Positions 16,103 through 24,075 of a stretch of 62,672 nucleotides of DNA are shown one piece after another. A program made the translations under genes and the position numbers. The DNA lies in assembly GCA_015064415.1 (NCBI GenBank), contig SVSG01000010.1:1-62672 (forward strand), read 5' to 3'. This DNA comes from Oscillospiraceae bacterium. Its GTDB lineage: Bacteria; Bacillota; Clostridia; Oscillospirales; CAG-272. How positions within the stretch are numbered: the first letter of the stretch is position 1; the number at the start of each line of letters is the position of its first letter. The notes under the pieces are model-generated. The model was not told the DNA's origin. It worked only from the letters and a program-made list of their open reading frames with translations, and ran no database searches.

Positions 16103-16897
16103 ATGAATATTTACGAGCAGCAAGGTCGCATTTTCGACATTCAACGCTACTCCATTCACGACGGCCCCGGCATCCGCACCATTGTGTTTTTGAAGGGGTG
16201 CTATCTGCACTGCCGCTGGTGCTGCAATCCCGAATCGCAGGAATACAAGTTCCAGGAGCTGACGCAGGGCGGGAAGACCCGCACCGTCGGGCGGGATGTG
16301 ACGGTTGCCGAGGTCATGGACGAGATCCTGAAGGATGCCGTCTATTACAGCCGTAGCGGCGGCGGTGTGACGCTGTCGGGCGGCGAATGTATGGCGCAGC
16401 CCGAATTTTCCGAGGCGCTGCTACGCGCCGTGCACGAGTACGGCTTCTCCACCGCGGTGGAAACCACGGCGTTTGCCTCACGTGAGGTCGTGGAGCGCCT
16501 GCTCCCCCACATTGACCTGTTTATGATGGACATCAAGCACATGGACAGCCAAAAGCACGAGGCGTTTTGCGGAAAGCCGAACGAGCAGATCTTGGAAAAC
16601 GCCAAGTTCATCGCGGAAAACGCGAAGGAGATGATCGTGCGCGTGCCCACCGTGCCCACCTTTAACGCGACCGAAGAGGAAATTGCCGCCATCGCGCGCT
16701 TTACCGCCACGCTCCCGCGCGTGAAGGAGCTACACCTGCTCCCCTATCACCGCTTGGGGCAGGACAAGTACGCGGGGCTTGGCCGCGAATACACGCTGGC
16801 GCACATCCTGCCCCCGACGGGAGAGGAAATGGAGCGCCTTGCCGCCGCCGCACGCGCCGCGGCACCCACCTTGCACGTTCACATAGGAGGAAACTAA
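16103..16897 (+). CDS. Glycyl radical enzyme activase (radical SAM)
   Basis: 264 residues from the ATG at 16103 (AAAGGAG upstream); the in-frame extension to 16022 runs through repeat copy C and is rejected. The radical SAM cluster motif CX3CX2C is at C33, C37 and C40 (CYLHCRWC), followed by NPES; SGGECMAQPEF gives the SAM-binding GGE. It generates the Gly818 radical on the upstream dehydratase. It is short: most diol dehydratase and choline lyase activases are about 300 residues, with an inserted two-cluster ferredoxin domain after the first motif. Here only about 20 cysteine-free residues separate NPES from the next conserved part. Confidence 0.92.
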   Translation: MNIYEQQGRIFDIQRYSIHDGPGIRTIVFLKGCYLHCRWCCNPESQEYKFQELTQGGKTRTVGRDVTVAEVMDEILKDAVYYSRSGGGVTLSGGECMAQPEFSEALLRAVHEYGFSTAVETTAFASREVVERLLPHIDLFMMDIKHMDSQKHEAFCGKPNEQILENAKFIAENAKEMIVRVPTVPTFNATEEEIAAIARFTATLPRVKELHLLPYHRLGQDKYAGLGREYTLAHILPPTGEEMERLAAAARAAAPTLHVHIGGN

Positions 16898-16898
16898 G

Positions 16899-17267
16899 AT
16901 GGATATGATGGATATGAAGGATAAAATGCGCATCGTTCAAGAGCTGGTGCCCGGTCGCCAGATTACCCTCGCGCACATCATTGCCAACCCCGATCCGATT
17001 CTGTACCAAAAGCTGGGGCTTGACCCCTCGCTGGATTATAAGCGCGCCGCCATCGGCGTGCTGACCGTTTCCCCTGCGGAAACGGCGGTCATCACGGCGG
17101 ACATCGCCCTGAAGGCCTCCGGTGCGGAGCTTGGATTTGTGGACAGATTCTCCGGCACGCTGATCATCACCGGCACGGTGGATGAGGTAGAATCCAGCTT
17201 CCAGTCGATTGCCGATTACTTCAAAAACGTGCTGAAATTCACCGTCTGCGACGTGACGCGCACGTAA
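16899..17267 (+). CDS. pduU: Circularly permuted BMC-H shell protein (PduU/EutS-like)
   Basis: 122 residues starting 1 base after the activase stop, with AGGAGG inside the activase end. The N-terminal part RQITLAHIIANPDP is the short strand region that forms a beta-barrel over the pore in PduU/EutS. It is followed by the permuted BMC fold (AAIGVLTVSPAETAVITADIALKASGAELGFVD). Several alternative ATGs lie in the first 10 codons. In other systems PduU-type shells are candidate binding partners of PduV, the next gene here. Confidence 0.92.
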   Translation: MDMMDMKDKMRIVQELVPGRQITLAHIIANPDPILYQKLGLDPSLDYKRAAIGVLTVSPAETAVITADIALKASGAELGFVDRFSGTLIITGTVDEVESSFQSIADYFKNVLKFTVCDVTRT

Positions 17268-17283
17268 TTACCCCCCTAACGGT

Positions 17284-17709
17284 ATGAAAAAACTGATCCT
17301 GATGGGGCGCGTGGCGGCGGGCAAGACAACGCTCACGCAGGCGCTCAAGGGCGAGCAGATCCATTACTGCAAGACCCAGTACATCCACTATAAGGACACC
17401 ATCATCGACACACCGGGCGAGTACACCGAGGTACATACCCTTGGTGCGGCGCTGGCTCTTTACTCCTATGAGGCGGATGTCATCGGCCTTGTCATCAGCG
17501 CAGACGAGCCCTTTTGCGTCTTTCCCCCGCACTGTGTCTATCACGTCAACCGCGATAGCATCGGCATCATCACGGGCATTGATAAGCCAAATGCCAATAT
17601 CCCGCAGGTCGAGCTGTGGCTGCGCAACTGCGGTGTGACGAAGATCTTTTACGTCAGCTCCTACACGGGTGAGGGGCTGGACACCATCATTGATTACCTC
17701 AACCAATAA
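17284..17709 (+). CDS. pduV: PduV/EutP-like small GTPase
   Basis: 141 residues. The P-loop GRVAAGKTTL is at residues 8-17, the switch-2 motif is DTPGEY and the base-recognition stretch is ITGIDKPNA. EutP/PduV proteins associate with microcompartments, and PduV has been linked to their movement or placement. It sits between the PduU-like shell gene and the ParA gene, consistent with a localisation module at the operon end. No membrane or encapsulation segment is seen. Confidence 0.92.
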   Translation: MKKLILMGRVAAGKTTLTQALKGEQIHYCKTQYIHYKDTIIDTPGEYTEVHTLGAALALYSYEADVIGLVISADEPFCVFPPHCVYHVNRDSIGIITGIDKPNANIPQVELWLRNCGVTKIFYVSSYTGEGLDTIIDYLNQ

Positions 17710-17718
17710 GGAGGACGT

Positions 17719-18507
17719 ATGGCAACCAAGACCATCTGCTTTGCAAACAATAAGGGCGGCAGCGGTAAATCCACCACCTGCGCGAACGTCGGTTACGCCC
17801 TTTCCACGCTTGGAAAAAAGGTGTTGCTCATTGACGGCGACATGCAAATGAACCTGACGCTCTCCTTTTTTGACGACGAGCGCTCGCTGGAATATGCCAA
17901 GGGCGGGAAAAATCTGTACCGCGGCATTGTCGAGCAAAAGGACCTTTCCGACTTTGCGGTGCCGACCGATTACAAAAATCTTGACCTGATCCCCTCCTCC
18001 ACGCTGATGAGCAGTATAGAGTTTGATCTGTTCACCAAGTGGCAGCGCGAGTTTATTCTGCGCGAGGGTCTGAAAAAGATCAAGGAAAGCAACAAATATG
18101 ACTATATTCTGATCGACGCGCCTCCCACGCTTGGCTGCTGGGTGATGAACATCATGTGCGCGTCCGACTATCTGATCATCCCGGTCGAGGCCTCCCCCTG
18201 GGGACTTTTCGGCCTTGCCAATATGTTTGAGTTTTACGAGCAGGTAAAACGCCTTTCCCCCGACCTTACGCTGCTTGGCGTCGCCATCACCAAGGCCTGC
18301 GAGCGCAAAAACTATTTCAAGCAAACGCTGGATACGCTCTCGGCCCTTGAAAACGTACGTCTGTTCCAATCCATCATCCGTGTGGACAGCACGGTGGAGT
18401 GGTCGCAGGACGTGAGCAAGCCCGTGATGGCCTATAAGAAGACCAGCCGTGCGGCAAAGGAATATATGGAACTTGCAAAGGAGATCAAAAAGTATGTCAC
18501 TCGGTAA
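17719..18507 (+). CDS. ParA/MinD-type ATPase in the microcompartment operon
   Basis: 262 residues, 9 bases after the pduV-like stop with AAGGAGG. All ParA motifs are present: deviant Walker A KGGSGKST (residues 12-19, signature Lys12), Walker A-prime LIDGDMQMN (Asp39, Asp41) and Walker B YILIDAPP (Asp133). It lacks the N-terminal helix-turn-helix of plasmid ParA types, so it is of the short Soj/McdA size. Such ATPases form dynamic gradients on the nucleoid and move cargo bound by a partner. Carboxysomes use McdA of this type. The partner candidate is the overlapping 73-residue gene. Microcompartment positioning is inference from location; it could instead be a general chromosomal ParA. Confidence 0.88.
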   Translation: MATKTICFANNKGGSGKSTTCANVGYALSTLGKKVLLIDGDMQMNLTLSFFDDERSLEYAKGGKNLYRGIVEQKDLSDFAVPTDYKNLDLIPSSTLMSSIEFDLFTKWQREFILREGLKKIKESNKYDYILIDAPPTLGCWVMNIMCASDYLIIPVEASPWGLFGLANMFEFYEQVKRLSPDLTLLGVAITKACERKNYFKQTLDTLSALENVRLFQSIIRVDSTVEWSQDVSKPVMAYKKTSRAAKEYMELAKEIKKYVTR

Positions 18508-18715
18508 AGACAGCATCCAGAAGCGCGTGGCAAAGCCCGCCGAGCCCGCAAAGAAGGCACCCGCAAAGAAAGCGCCCGCCAAAAAGAGCGCGCCCAAGGC
18601 CGCCGTGCTCACAAACGTGGCCCCCGAGACCGTGGAAAAGGTGATCGCGCACAAGGAAAATGACAACGTGGTAAAATGCTCCCTTGGCCAAAATCTTCCC
18701 TATTATCTGCTTTGA
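18494..18715 (+). CDS. Small Lys/Ala/Pro-rich protein, putative ParA partner
   Basis: 73 residues. The ATG at 18494 overlaps the last 14 bases of parA in another frame, a sign of translational coupling. Residues 1-12 (MSLGKDSIQKRV) are followed by a low-complexity basic stretch of AKKAP repeats (about 13-36). Then come a short folded-looking segment (NVAPETVEKVIAHKE) and a hydrophobic/aromatic end, GQNLPYYLL. No helix-turn-helix is visible. The plan of a charged disordered part with a terminal aromatic tag recalls McdB-type adaptors in layout only; no sequence relation is claimed. It may stimulate ParA and link it to cargo. I have an impression that similar proteins accompany ParA genes in other Clostridia, so the role may not be specific to microcompartments. 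Confidence 0.8.
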   Translation: MSLGKDSIQKRVAKPAEPAKKAPAKKAPAKKSAPKAAVLTNVAPETVEKVIAHKENDNVVKCSLGQNLPYYLL

Positions 18716-18758
18716 GCTTTGACCGAAAAGCTTTTAATTTAGAAAAGGAGTAGAAAAA

Positions 18759-19571
18759 ATGCAATTTCTCAAGGACGTCTGGAACGCCATTTACAGCTTT
18801 GCTGTGAACAACTTCCGCACCATTCTCATGTTCGTACTGTTTATCTTCGTCGGTCTTATTGTGATCAAGATCGTGATGTCGATCTTCCGCAAGATAATCA
18901 ACCGCTCTCACCTGAAGGGCACCGCCGGCAACTTCCTGATCTCGCTGATCAAGACCGCGCTGGTCATCCTTTACGTCATCATCCTTCTGTCGATGCTGGG
19001 TGTGGACACCACCTCGCTTGTGGCGATCTTCAGCGTGCTGACGCTGGCCATCTCGCTTGCGGTGCAGGGTGTGATCTCCAACCTTGCCTCCGGCATTATG
19101 CTGATCGTGACCAAGCCCTTTGAGGAGGGCGACTTCGTCGACATCGGCGGCACCTCCGGCACGGTAGAGCACATTATGATCACCTGCACCAAGCTGAAGA
19201 CCCCTGACAACAAGGTCATCACCATCCCGAACAGCACCGTGACCGCCTCCAACATCACCAACTACTCGACCAAGGAGACCCGCCGTCTGGATCTCACCTT
19301 CTCGGTGGCCTACGGCTCCGACGTGGAAAAGGTCAAGGCCCTGATCCTTGGCGTCATTGCCAAGCACGAGGAGGTCCTTACCGATCCCGAGCCCTTTGTA
19401 CGCCTCACCGAGCACGGCGCAAGCTCGCTTGACTTCGTGACCCGCGTGTGGGTCAAGCAGGCCGACTATTGGGACGTGAACTTCGCCCTCAAGGAAGAAG
19501 TGCTTGCCGAGTTTGAAGCAAACGGCATCTCGATCCCCTTCCCCCAGATGGACGTGCACGTCATTCAGTAA
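18759..19571 (+). CDS. MscS-family mechanosensitive channel
   Basis: 270 residues with AAAAGGAG upstream. Three transmembrane segments lie at about 15-40, 60-85 and 88-110; the third is the MscS pore helix (LAISLAVQGVISNLASGIMLIV). Then come the beta domain (KPFEEGDFVDIGGTSGTVEHI) and the C-terminal vestibule. It opens under membrane tension to release solutes. It is 43 bases downstream of the small protein with no clear promoter of its own, so it may be read through from the microcompartment operon, which ends at the terminator after it. A functional link to the compartment is not evident. Confidence 0.92.
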   Translation: MQFLKDVWNAIYSFAVNNFRTILMFVLFIFVGLIVIKIVMSIFRKIINRSHLKGTAGNFLISLIKTALVILYVIILLSMLGVDTTSLVAIFSVLTLAISLAVQGVISNLASGIMLIVTKPFEEGDFVDIGGTSGTVEHIMITCTKLKTPDNKVITIPNSTVTASNITNYSTKETRRLDLTFSVAYGSDVEKVKALILGVIAKHEEVLTDPEPFVRLTEHGASSLDFVTRVWVKQADYWDVNFALKEEVLAEFEANGISIPFPQMDVHVIQ

Positions 19572-19578
19572 CACATAC

Positions 19579-19618
19579 AAAAACACCCCGAAACTCGTAC
19601 CGTTTCGGGGTGTTTTTT
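19579..19618. terminator. Bidirectional intrinsic terminator
   Basis: The AACACCCCGAAAC arm and its complement enclose TCGTACC, with A/T runs on both sides. It ends the plus-strand microcompartment operon and the minus-strand lipoprotein gene. Confidence 0.92.
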
Positions 19619-19628
19619 GTTTTTCGGG

Positions 19629-20369
19629 TTATTTTCCGACAAAGGTGACGTTTTCCAGCGCCTCGATGAAGGTCTGGTTGCCCTCCTCGAAGATCTCAAA
19701 ATCATCCTCGTCGCTCTCGTTCATTTTGTCCTGTGCCGCGCTCCATTCCTCGGCGGTGCCCGCAAGACGCACGGCGAAGCTGCCGCTTTGCGTGGCGATC
19801 TCAAAGAACGCGCCGTCCCACACGGAGCAAAGCGAGGCGGAAAGCGTGAGTGTGGTCAGCATGGCGCAATACTGAAAGGCAAAATCGTCCACCACGCTCA
19901 CGCCCTTGGCGCGGATGGTGCGCAGCATCGTGCAACGGCTGAAGCACTGATACGGGATTTTCGTCACGGTGGAGGCGACCTCCGCGCTCTCCAGGTTGAT
20001 GCACCCTTGGAACGCGCCCTCGGCAAGGGCGGTCACGCCGCTTTCCACCACCAGCTTTTTGATGGTAACGCTGCCGTCGTTGGCAATATAATCGTGCCAG
20101 GGCTGACGCGTGCTGATGGCGGAATTGACGTCAAACTCGCCCATCTCGCCCGTACCCTTGATATAAAGCGTACCGTCGCTTTTCAGCTCCCAGGTAAGGG
20201 CGCTCTCGCCGATCGTGCCTCCCTCCACCACGGTGGGGGCGGCGTCCTCAAGGCCGCCGTTCGTCGGGTCGTTCTCATTTTCATTCGGGTTCTGCTCGGG
20301 CGTTTTACAGGCCGCAAAAAGCGCCGCCATGCAAAAGGCAAGGCCGAGCGCAAGGATCCGTTTCCACAT
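19629..20369 (-). CDS. LRR_5 (BspA-type) lipoprotein
   Basis: 246 residues from the ATG at 20369 (AAAAGGAGAAG upstream); a longer in-frame start at 20471 would run through the aspS terminator and end and is rejected. Signal peptide MWKRILALGLAFCMAALFAAC with lipobox LFAAC (acylated Cys21), then an acidic Asn/Glu-rich spacer. The mature part begins with the characteristic LTWELKSDGTLYIKGTGEM motif and has BspA-type leucine-rich repeats (GAFQGCINLESAEV, QCFSRCTMLRTI, FAFQYCAMLTTLTL). A surface lipoprotein, probably for adhesion or protein binding. It lies downstream of aspS but is separated from it by a terminator. Confidence 0.85.
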   Translation of the reverse strand: MWKRILALGLAFCMAALFAACKTPEQNPNENENDPTNGGLEDAAPTVVEGGTIGESALTWELKSDGTLYIKGTGEMGEFDVNSAISTRQPWHDYIANDGSVTIKKLVVESGVTALAEGAFQGCINLESAEVASTVTKIPYQCFSRCTMLRTIRAKGVSVVDDFAFQYCAMLTTLTLSASLCSVWDGAFFEIATQSGSFAVRLAGTAEEWSAAQDKMNESDEDDFEIFEEGNQTFIEALENVTFVGK

Positions 20370-20384
20370 ACTCTTCTCCTTTTC

Positions 20385-20421
20385 AAAAAAGGGGGGCTGT
20401 CGCCAAAGTGTGACAGCCCCC
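20385..20421 (-). terminator. Intrinsic terminator after aspS
   Basis: Ten-base arms GGGGGCTGTC and GACAGCCCCC are followed on the minus strand by TTTTTT. It ends aspS and precedes the lipoprotein gene. Confidence 0.9.
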
Positions 20422-20430
20422 GATGACGTT

Positions 20431-22221
20431 TTATTCCTTTTCCTCGACCACGGCAATGCCGAGATCGACAAGCGCCGCAGGATCTGCGGGCGCGGGGCAA
20501 GCAGACATCAGCTCGCTCGCGTTCTGCACCTTCGGGAAGGCGATGACGTCGCGCAAGGAGTCTGCCTCTGCCATCACCATGGCAAGGCGGTCAAGGCCCA
20601 TGCCGGAGCCGCCGTGGGGCGGTGCGCCGTACTTGTACGCCTCGACAAGGAAGCCGAACTTCTGCTCGATCTCCTCGGCGGTAAGGCCCAGCACGCGGAA
20701 CATTCTCTCCTGCAGCTGCCAGTCGGTGATACGGATCGAGCCGGAAAGCAGCTCGGTACCGTTGAGCACCATATCATAGCACTTGGCGCGCACGCTGCCG
20801 GGATCGCTTTCAAGCGCGGGCAAGCACTCCTCCAAGGGCATGGTGAAGGGATGGTGCATCGCATCCCAGTGCTGGGTATCCTCGTTCCATTCGAAGAACG
20901 GGAACTCGGTGATCCAAAGGAAGTTGAACTGCCCCTCGGGGATCAGCTCCAGCTTCTTGCCAAGGATGTTGCGCAGTGCGCCCAGCGTGGGCAACACGAC
21001 CTTGTCCTTGTCGGCGCAAATGAGCAGCACGTCGCCCTTCTCAAGGCCCACAGCGGCGTAAATGGCGGCAAGCTCGTCCTCGGTCATGAACTTGGCAAAG
21101 GAGCAGTTGGGGGCATCCTCCACCCAACGCACGTAGGCAAGGCCCTTTGCGCCAATGCCCTTCGCGTGCTCGGTCAGCTTGTCGATCTCCTTGCGCGTCA
21201 GGGTCGCGGCCGCGCCCTTGGCAACGATGGCGCGGACGCTGCCGCCCATCTCCAGTGCGGACTTAAAGACCACGAACTGCGAGTTTTTCACCTGCTCGGA
21301 AATGTTCTGAATTTCCATGCCGAAGCGGGTATCGGGCTTGTCCGAGCCATAGCGCTCCATGGCCTCGGCAAAGGTCATGCGGGGCATGGGAAGCGGGATC
21401 TCCACGCCCAGCACCTCCTTGAAGGTGCGGGCGATAAAGCCCTCGTTCATCTGCATGATGTCCTCCTGCGTGGCAAAGGACATCTCCAGGTCGATCTGGG
21501 TAAACTCGGGCTGGCGGTCAGCGCGCAGATCCTCGTCACGGAAGCAACGTGCCAACTGAATGTAACGGTCAAAGCCGGAAAGCATCAACAGCTGCTTGTA
21601 GATCTGGGGAGACTGGGGGAGCGCGTAGAAGCTGCCCTTATGGATGCGGGACGGCACGATGTAGTCACGCGCGCCCTCGGGCGTGGGCTTGATCATCATC
21701 GGGGTCTCGATCTCGTAAAATCCGTTCTCATAATAGTATTCGCGTGCCACGCGCGCGATGTCGTGACGCATCTTGATGTTCTTCTGCAGCGAGGCGCGGC
21801 GCAGGTCAAGATAGCGGTAGCGAAGCGCCGTCTCGTCCTTGGTCTTTTTGGTATCGGACACCTCAAAGGGAGGGGTCTGTGCGGCGGAAAGGATCTTCAG
21901 CTCGGTGACGGCGATCTCCACCGCACCCGTTGCCATGTTGGTGTTGACGGCACCGCCGCGTGCGCGCACGGTACCGTGTGCGGCCACCACGTACTCCGCG
22001 TGACAGCCCTTCGCCTTTTCAAACACGGTGCGCTCCGTGTCCTCGTCAAATGCCAGCTGCAGCACGCCCGTGCGGTCGCGCAGGTCGATGAAGCAAAGGG
22101 CGCCAAGGTCGCGGCAACGCTGTACCCAGCCCATCACACAAACCTGCTCACCCACGTTCTTTTCATTCAGCACACCGCAATAATGCGTGCGCTTGTCCTT
22201 TTCGGTCAGAAACTCAGCCAT
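20431..22221 (-). CDS. aspS: Aspartyl-tRNA synthetase
   Basis: 596 residues, the usual bacterial length. N-terminal OB-fold (VCVMGWVQRCRDLGALCFIDLRDRTG), class II motif 2 (ARCFRDEDLRADRQPEFTQIDLEMSF), the bacterial GAD insertion around residues 290-410, and motif 3 (GSGMGLDRLAMVMAEADSLRDVIAFP). Charges tRNA-Asp. GGAGAT lies before the ATG. First of a cluster with a phosphoribosyltransferase and holA upstream on the same strand (17-base gap). Confidence 0.97.
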   Translation of the reverse strand: MAEFLTEKDKRTHYCGVLNEKNVGEQVCVMGWVQRCRDLGALCFIDLRDRTGVLQLAFDEDTERTVFEKAKGCHAEYVVAAHGTVRARGGAVNTNMATGAVEIAVTELKILSAAQTPPFEVSDTKKTKDETALRYRYLDLRRASLQKNIKMRHDIARVAREYYYENGFYEIETPMMIKPTPEGARDYIVPSRIHKGSFYALPQSPQIYKQLLMLSGFDRYIQLARCFRDEDLRADRQPEFTQIDLEMSFATQEDIMQMNEGFIARTFKEVLGVEIPLPMPRMTFAEAMERYGSDKPDTRFGMEIQNISEQVKNSQFVVFKSALEMGGSVRAIVAKGAAATLTRKEIDKLTEHAKGIGAKGLAYVRWVEDAPNCSFAKFMTEDELAAIYAAVGLEKGDVLLICADKDKVVLPTLGALRNILGKKLELIPEGQFNFLWITEFPFFEWNEDTQHWDAMHHPFTMPLEECLPALESDPGSVRAKCYDMVLNGTELLSGSIRITDWQLQERMFRVLGLTAEEIEQKFGFLVEAYKYGAPPHGGSGMGLDRLAMVMAEADSLRDVIAFPKVQNASELMSACPAPADPAALVDLGIAVVEEKE

Positions 22222-22238
22222 TTCTCAAAATCTCCTTT

Positions 22239-22796
22239 TTAATCGATCACTTCGCCGTCTTTGTTGAACAGCGGCAATTTTTCCAGATAGATCAGGTCCT
22301 TGCGATTGACGGCATCGCCCTCTGCCAGGATCGCCATGCGGCCGCAGATCACGCCGCCCGCCTCCTTGACAAGGTGCTCCAGCGCGTAAAGCGACTCGCC
22401 CGTGGAGATCACGTCATCCACGATCAGCACGCGCTTTCCGCGCATCAGATCGGCATCTGCCTGATCCAGATACAGCGTCTGCACCTTTTCGGTGGTGATG
22501 GAATGCACCGTCACCTCCAGCACGCCCGTCATATAAAGCTTGGGCGTCTTGCGCGCCAGAAAATATTTCTGGTTGCCCGCAAGGCGTGCCATCTCGTGCA
22601 CCAGCGGGATGCCCTTGGCCTCGGCCGTGATCAGATAATCGTACTCCGGCGCTTTTTCCAACAGCGCCTTGGCGGCGGCGGTGGTGAGCTCGGGATCACC
22701 GAAGATCACGAATGCGCCGATCATCAGCTCATCGTTGAGGGGGCAAAGCGGTAAATAGCGGTCAAGCCCTGCAATGTTCATCTTATAACTTTTCAT
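22239..22796 (-). CDS. Adenine phosphoribosyltransferase-like protein
   Basis: 185 residues with AAAGGAGAT upstream. Type I phosphoribosyltransferase fold: the PRPP loop is VLIVDDVISTGES (residues about 125-137) and a preceding loop is DYLITAEAKGIPL. It is related to Apt and xanthine phosphoribosyltransferases; the exact base cannot be read. It lies between holA (16-base gap) and aspS, an information-processing neighbourhood. Confidence 0.8.
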   Translation of the reverse strand: MKSYKMNIAGLDRYLPLCPLNDELMIGAFVIFGDPELTTAAAKALLEKAPEYDYLITAEAKGIPLVHEMARLAGNQKYFLARKTPKLYMTGVLEVTVHSITTEKVQTLYLDQADADLMRGKRVLIVDDVISTGESLYALEHLVKEAGGVICGRMAILAEGDAVNRKDLIYLEKLPLFNKDGEVID

Positions 22797-22812
22797 TTTT
22801 ATCTCCTTTCGC

Positions 22813-23850
22813 TTACAGCGAGCAGATTAACTTTTCAATGGGGGTGTAGTCTCCGTACGAGGATTTGATCTCCGCATCCGCCGCGGCGCACAGCTCGACG
22901 GCGCGCGAAAGGCGCGCAATGGGGATCCGTGACACGGCGCGGCAGTAAAGCCCGACCTTGTAGGAGGATTTGATCTTCAGGATAGTGCCCACGTCCGCCG
23001 TGGTGCGGCCCGCATCCAACAGCATCTTCACCGCCTGCATGTCGCACAGCGTGCGGGAAAGCTCGCCCTGCACGAAAAGCGGCTCGATGCGCTGAAATTT
23101 CATCACGGCAAGCGCCTCCAGCGCCTCGCTGTACTTGCCCGACAGGATCGCATTGGAAAGCGCAAAGGCATCCGCAGAGAGCTGGGGCACACAAACAAGA
23201 CGCACCTCCGCCTCACTCACCGTATTTCGCCCGTTTTGCTTCACGTAATAGGCCAGCTTTTCGATCTCGGCGGAAAGCTGGAACATATTCCGCCCCACAA
23301 AGGAAACAAGAAACGCGCAGGTGGCTGTGTCGGCGCTGACGCCAAGATGCGCGAAGTGCTTCCCCGCCCATGCGTTCAGCTTGCTGTCCGTGGGGGCCTC
23401 AAAGTGCACGGGGATCGCAACCTCCGCCAGCTTTTTGAGGGTCGCGGAGGGGGCTTTTGCGGAGTACCCCTCGTCGATCATGTCCGCCGCCACGTGGATA
23501 AGCAATGTGTTGAAGGGATATTCCTCCAGCAGCGCCAGCGTTTCCAGAAGCGTGTCCAGCTCCTCGGCGCGCATGGCGGTGAAATCCAGGCCCCGCAAAA
23601 GGATCAGTCGCTCGTCCGCCATCATGGGCGGCGCGCTCATCGCGTTGGCAAGGGCGTCGGGGGTGTAGTCGATGGCGTCAATGGTGATATCGTTGAAAAT
23701 GGCAAAGGCGGGGTCGGGGCAAATGCTCTCGCGCGTGAGGCGCACGGCGTGTGCCTTGAGATAGTCCTCCTCGCCGTAGAAAAGATAGGCATGGCCTGCG
23801 GTTTTACCGATCAGCTTGCGATACGCCGCCTCGCTGATGATCTCGTGCAC
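22813..23850 (-). CDS. holA: DNA polymerase III delta subunit
   Basis: 345 residues. Start chosen at the GTG at 23850, which has AAAGGAGG 8 bases upstream; the longer GTG start at 23859 lies on top of that ribosome site. HolA pattern: HAYLFYGEEDYLKAHAV at the N-terminus, MMADERLILLRGLDFT, LLIHVAADMID, and the C-terminal helical collar domain (IEPLFVQGELSRTLCDMQAV). It is the clamp-loader subunit that opens the sliding clamp. Confidence 0.9.
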   Translation of the reverse strand: MHEIISEAAYRKLIGKTAGHAYLFYGEEDYLKAHAVRLTRESICPDPAFAIFNDITIDAIDYTPDALANAMSAPPMMADERLILLRGLDFTAMRAEELDTLLETLALLEEYPFNTLLIHVAADMIDEGYSAKAPSATLKKLAEVAIPVHFEAPTDSKLNAWAGKHFAHLGVSADTATCAFLVSFVGRNMFQLSAEIEKLAYYVKQNGRNTVSEAEVRLVCVPQLSADAFALSNAILSGKYSEALEALAVMKFQRIEPLFVQGELSRTLCDMQAVKMLLDAGRTTADVGTILKIKSSYKVGLYCRAVSRIPIARLSRAVELCAAADAEIKSSYGDYTPIEKLICSL

Positions 23851-23882
23851 GTTCCCCACCTCCTTTCAGACACTCTCCTTTT

Positions 23883-23911
23883 ATTATACACTTTTTTCGC
23901 GCGCGCGTCAA
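23883..23911 (-). promoter_or_regulatory. Promoter for holA operon
   Basis: TTGACG, a 17-base spacer and TATAAT on the minus strand, about 33 bases before the holA start. Confidence 0.8.
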
Positions 23912-24005
23912 TCATAAAGAAGGAAATTTTGTATTCCCTTTGCACTTTCACAAAAGCGGCCTTGTTTTCTTTTGTAATTTTGGCAATTTTTGTTGCAAAA
24001 AACTC

Positions 24006-24034
24006 TTGCGCGACGGGGCAAAAAGTGTTATAAT
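24006..24034 (+). promoter_or_regulatory. Promoter for guaA
   Basis: TTGCGC, a 17-base spacer and TATAAT. The leader to the ATG is only about 35 bases, so there is no room for a purine riboswitch. Confidence 0.75.
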
Positions 24035-24075
24035 TAATCATCACAAAAAAGTTATAAATTCAGGAGGGAAAAAAG

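Noticed and set aside
24035-24075. Possible purine riboswitch upstream of guaA
   Set aside because: The leader after the promoter is too short for an aptamer and lacks the conserved loops.
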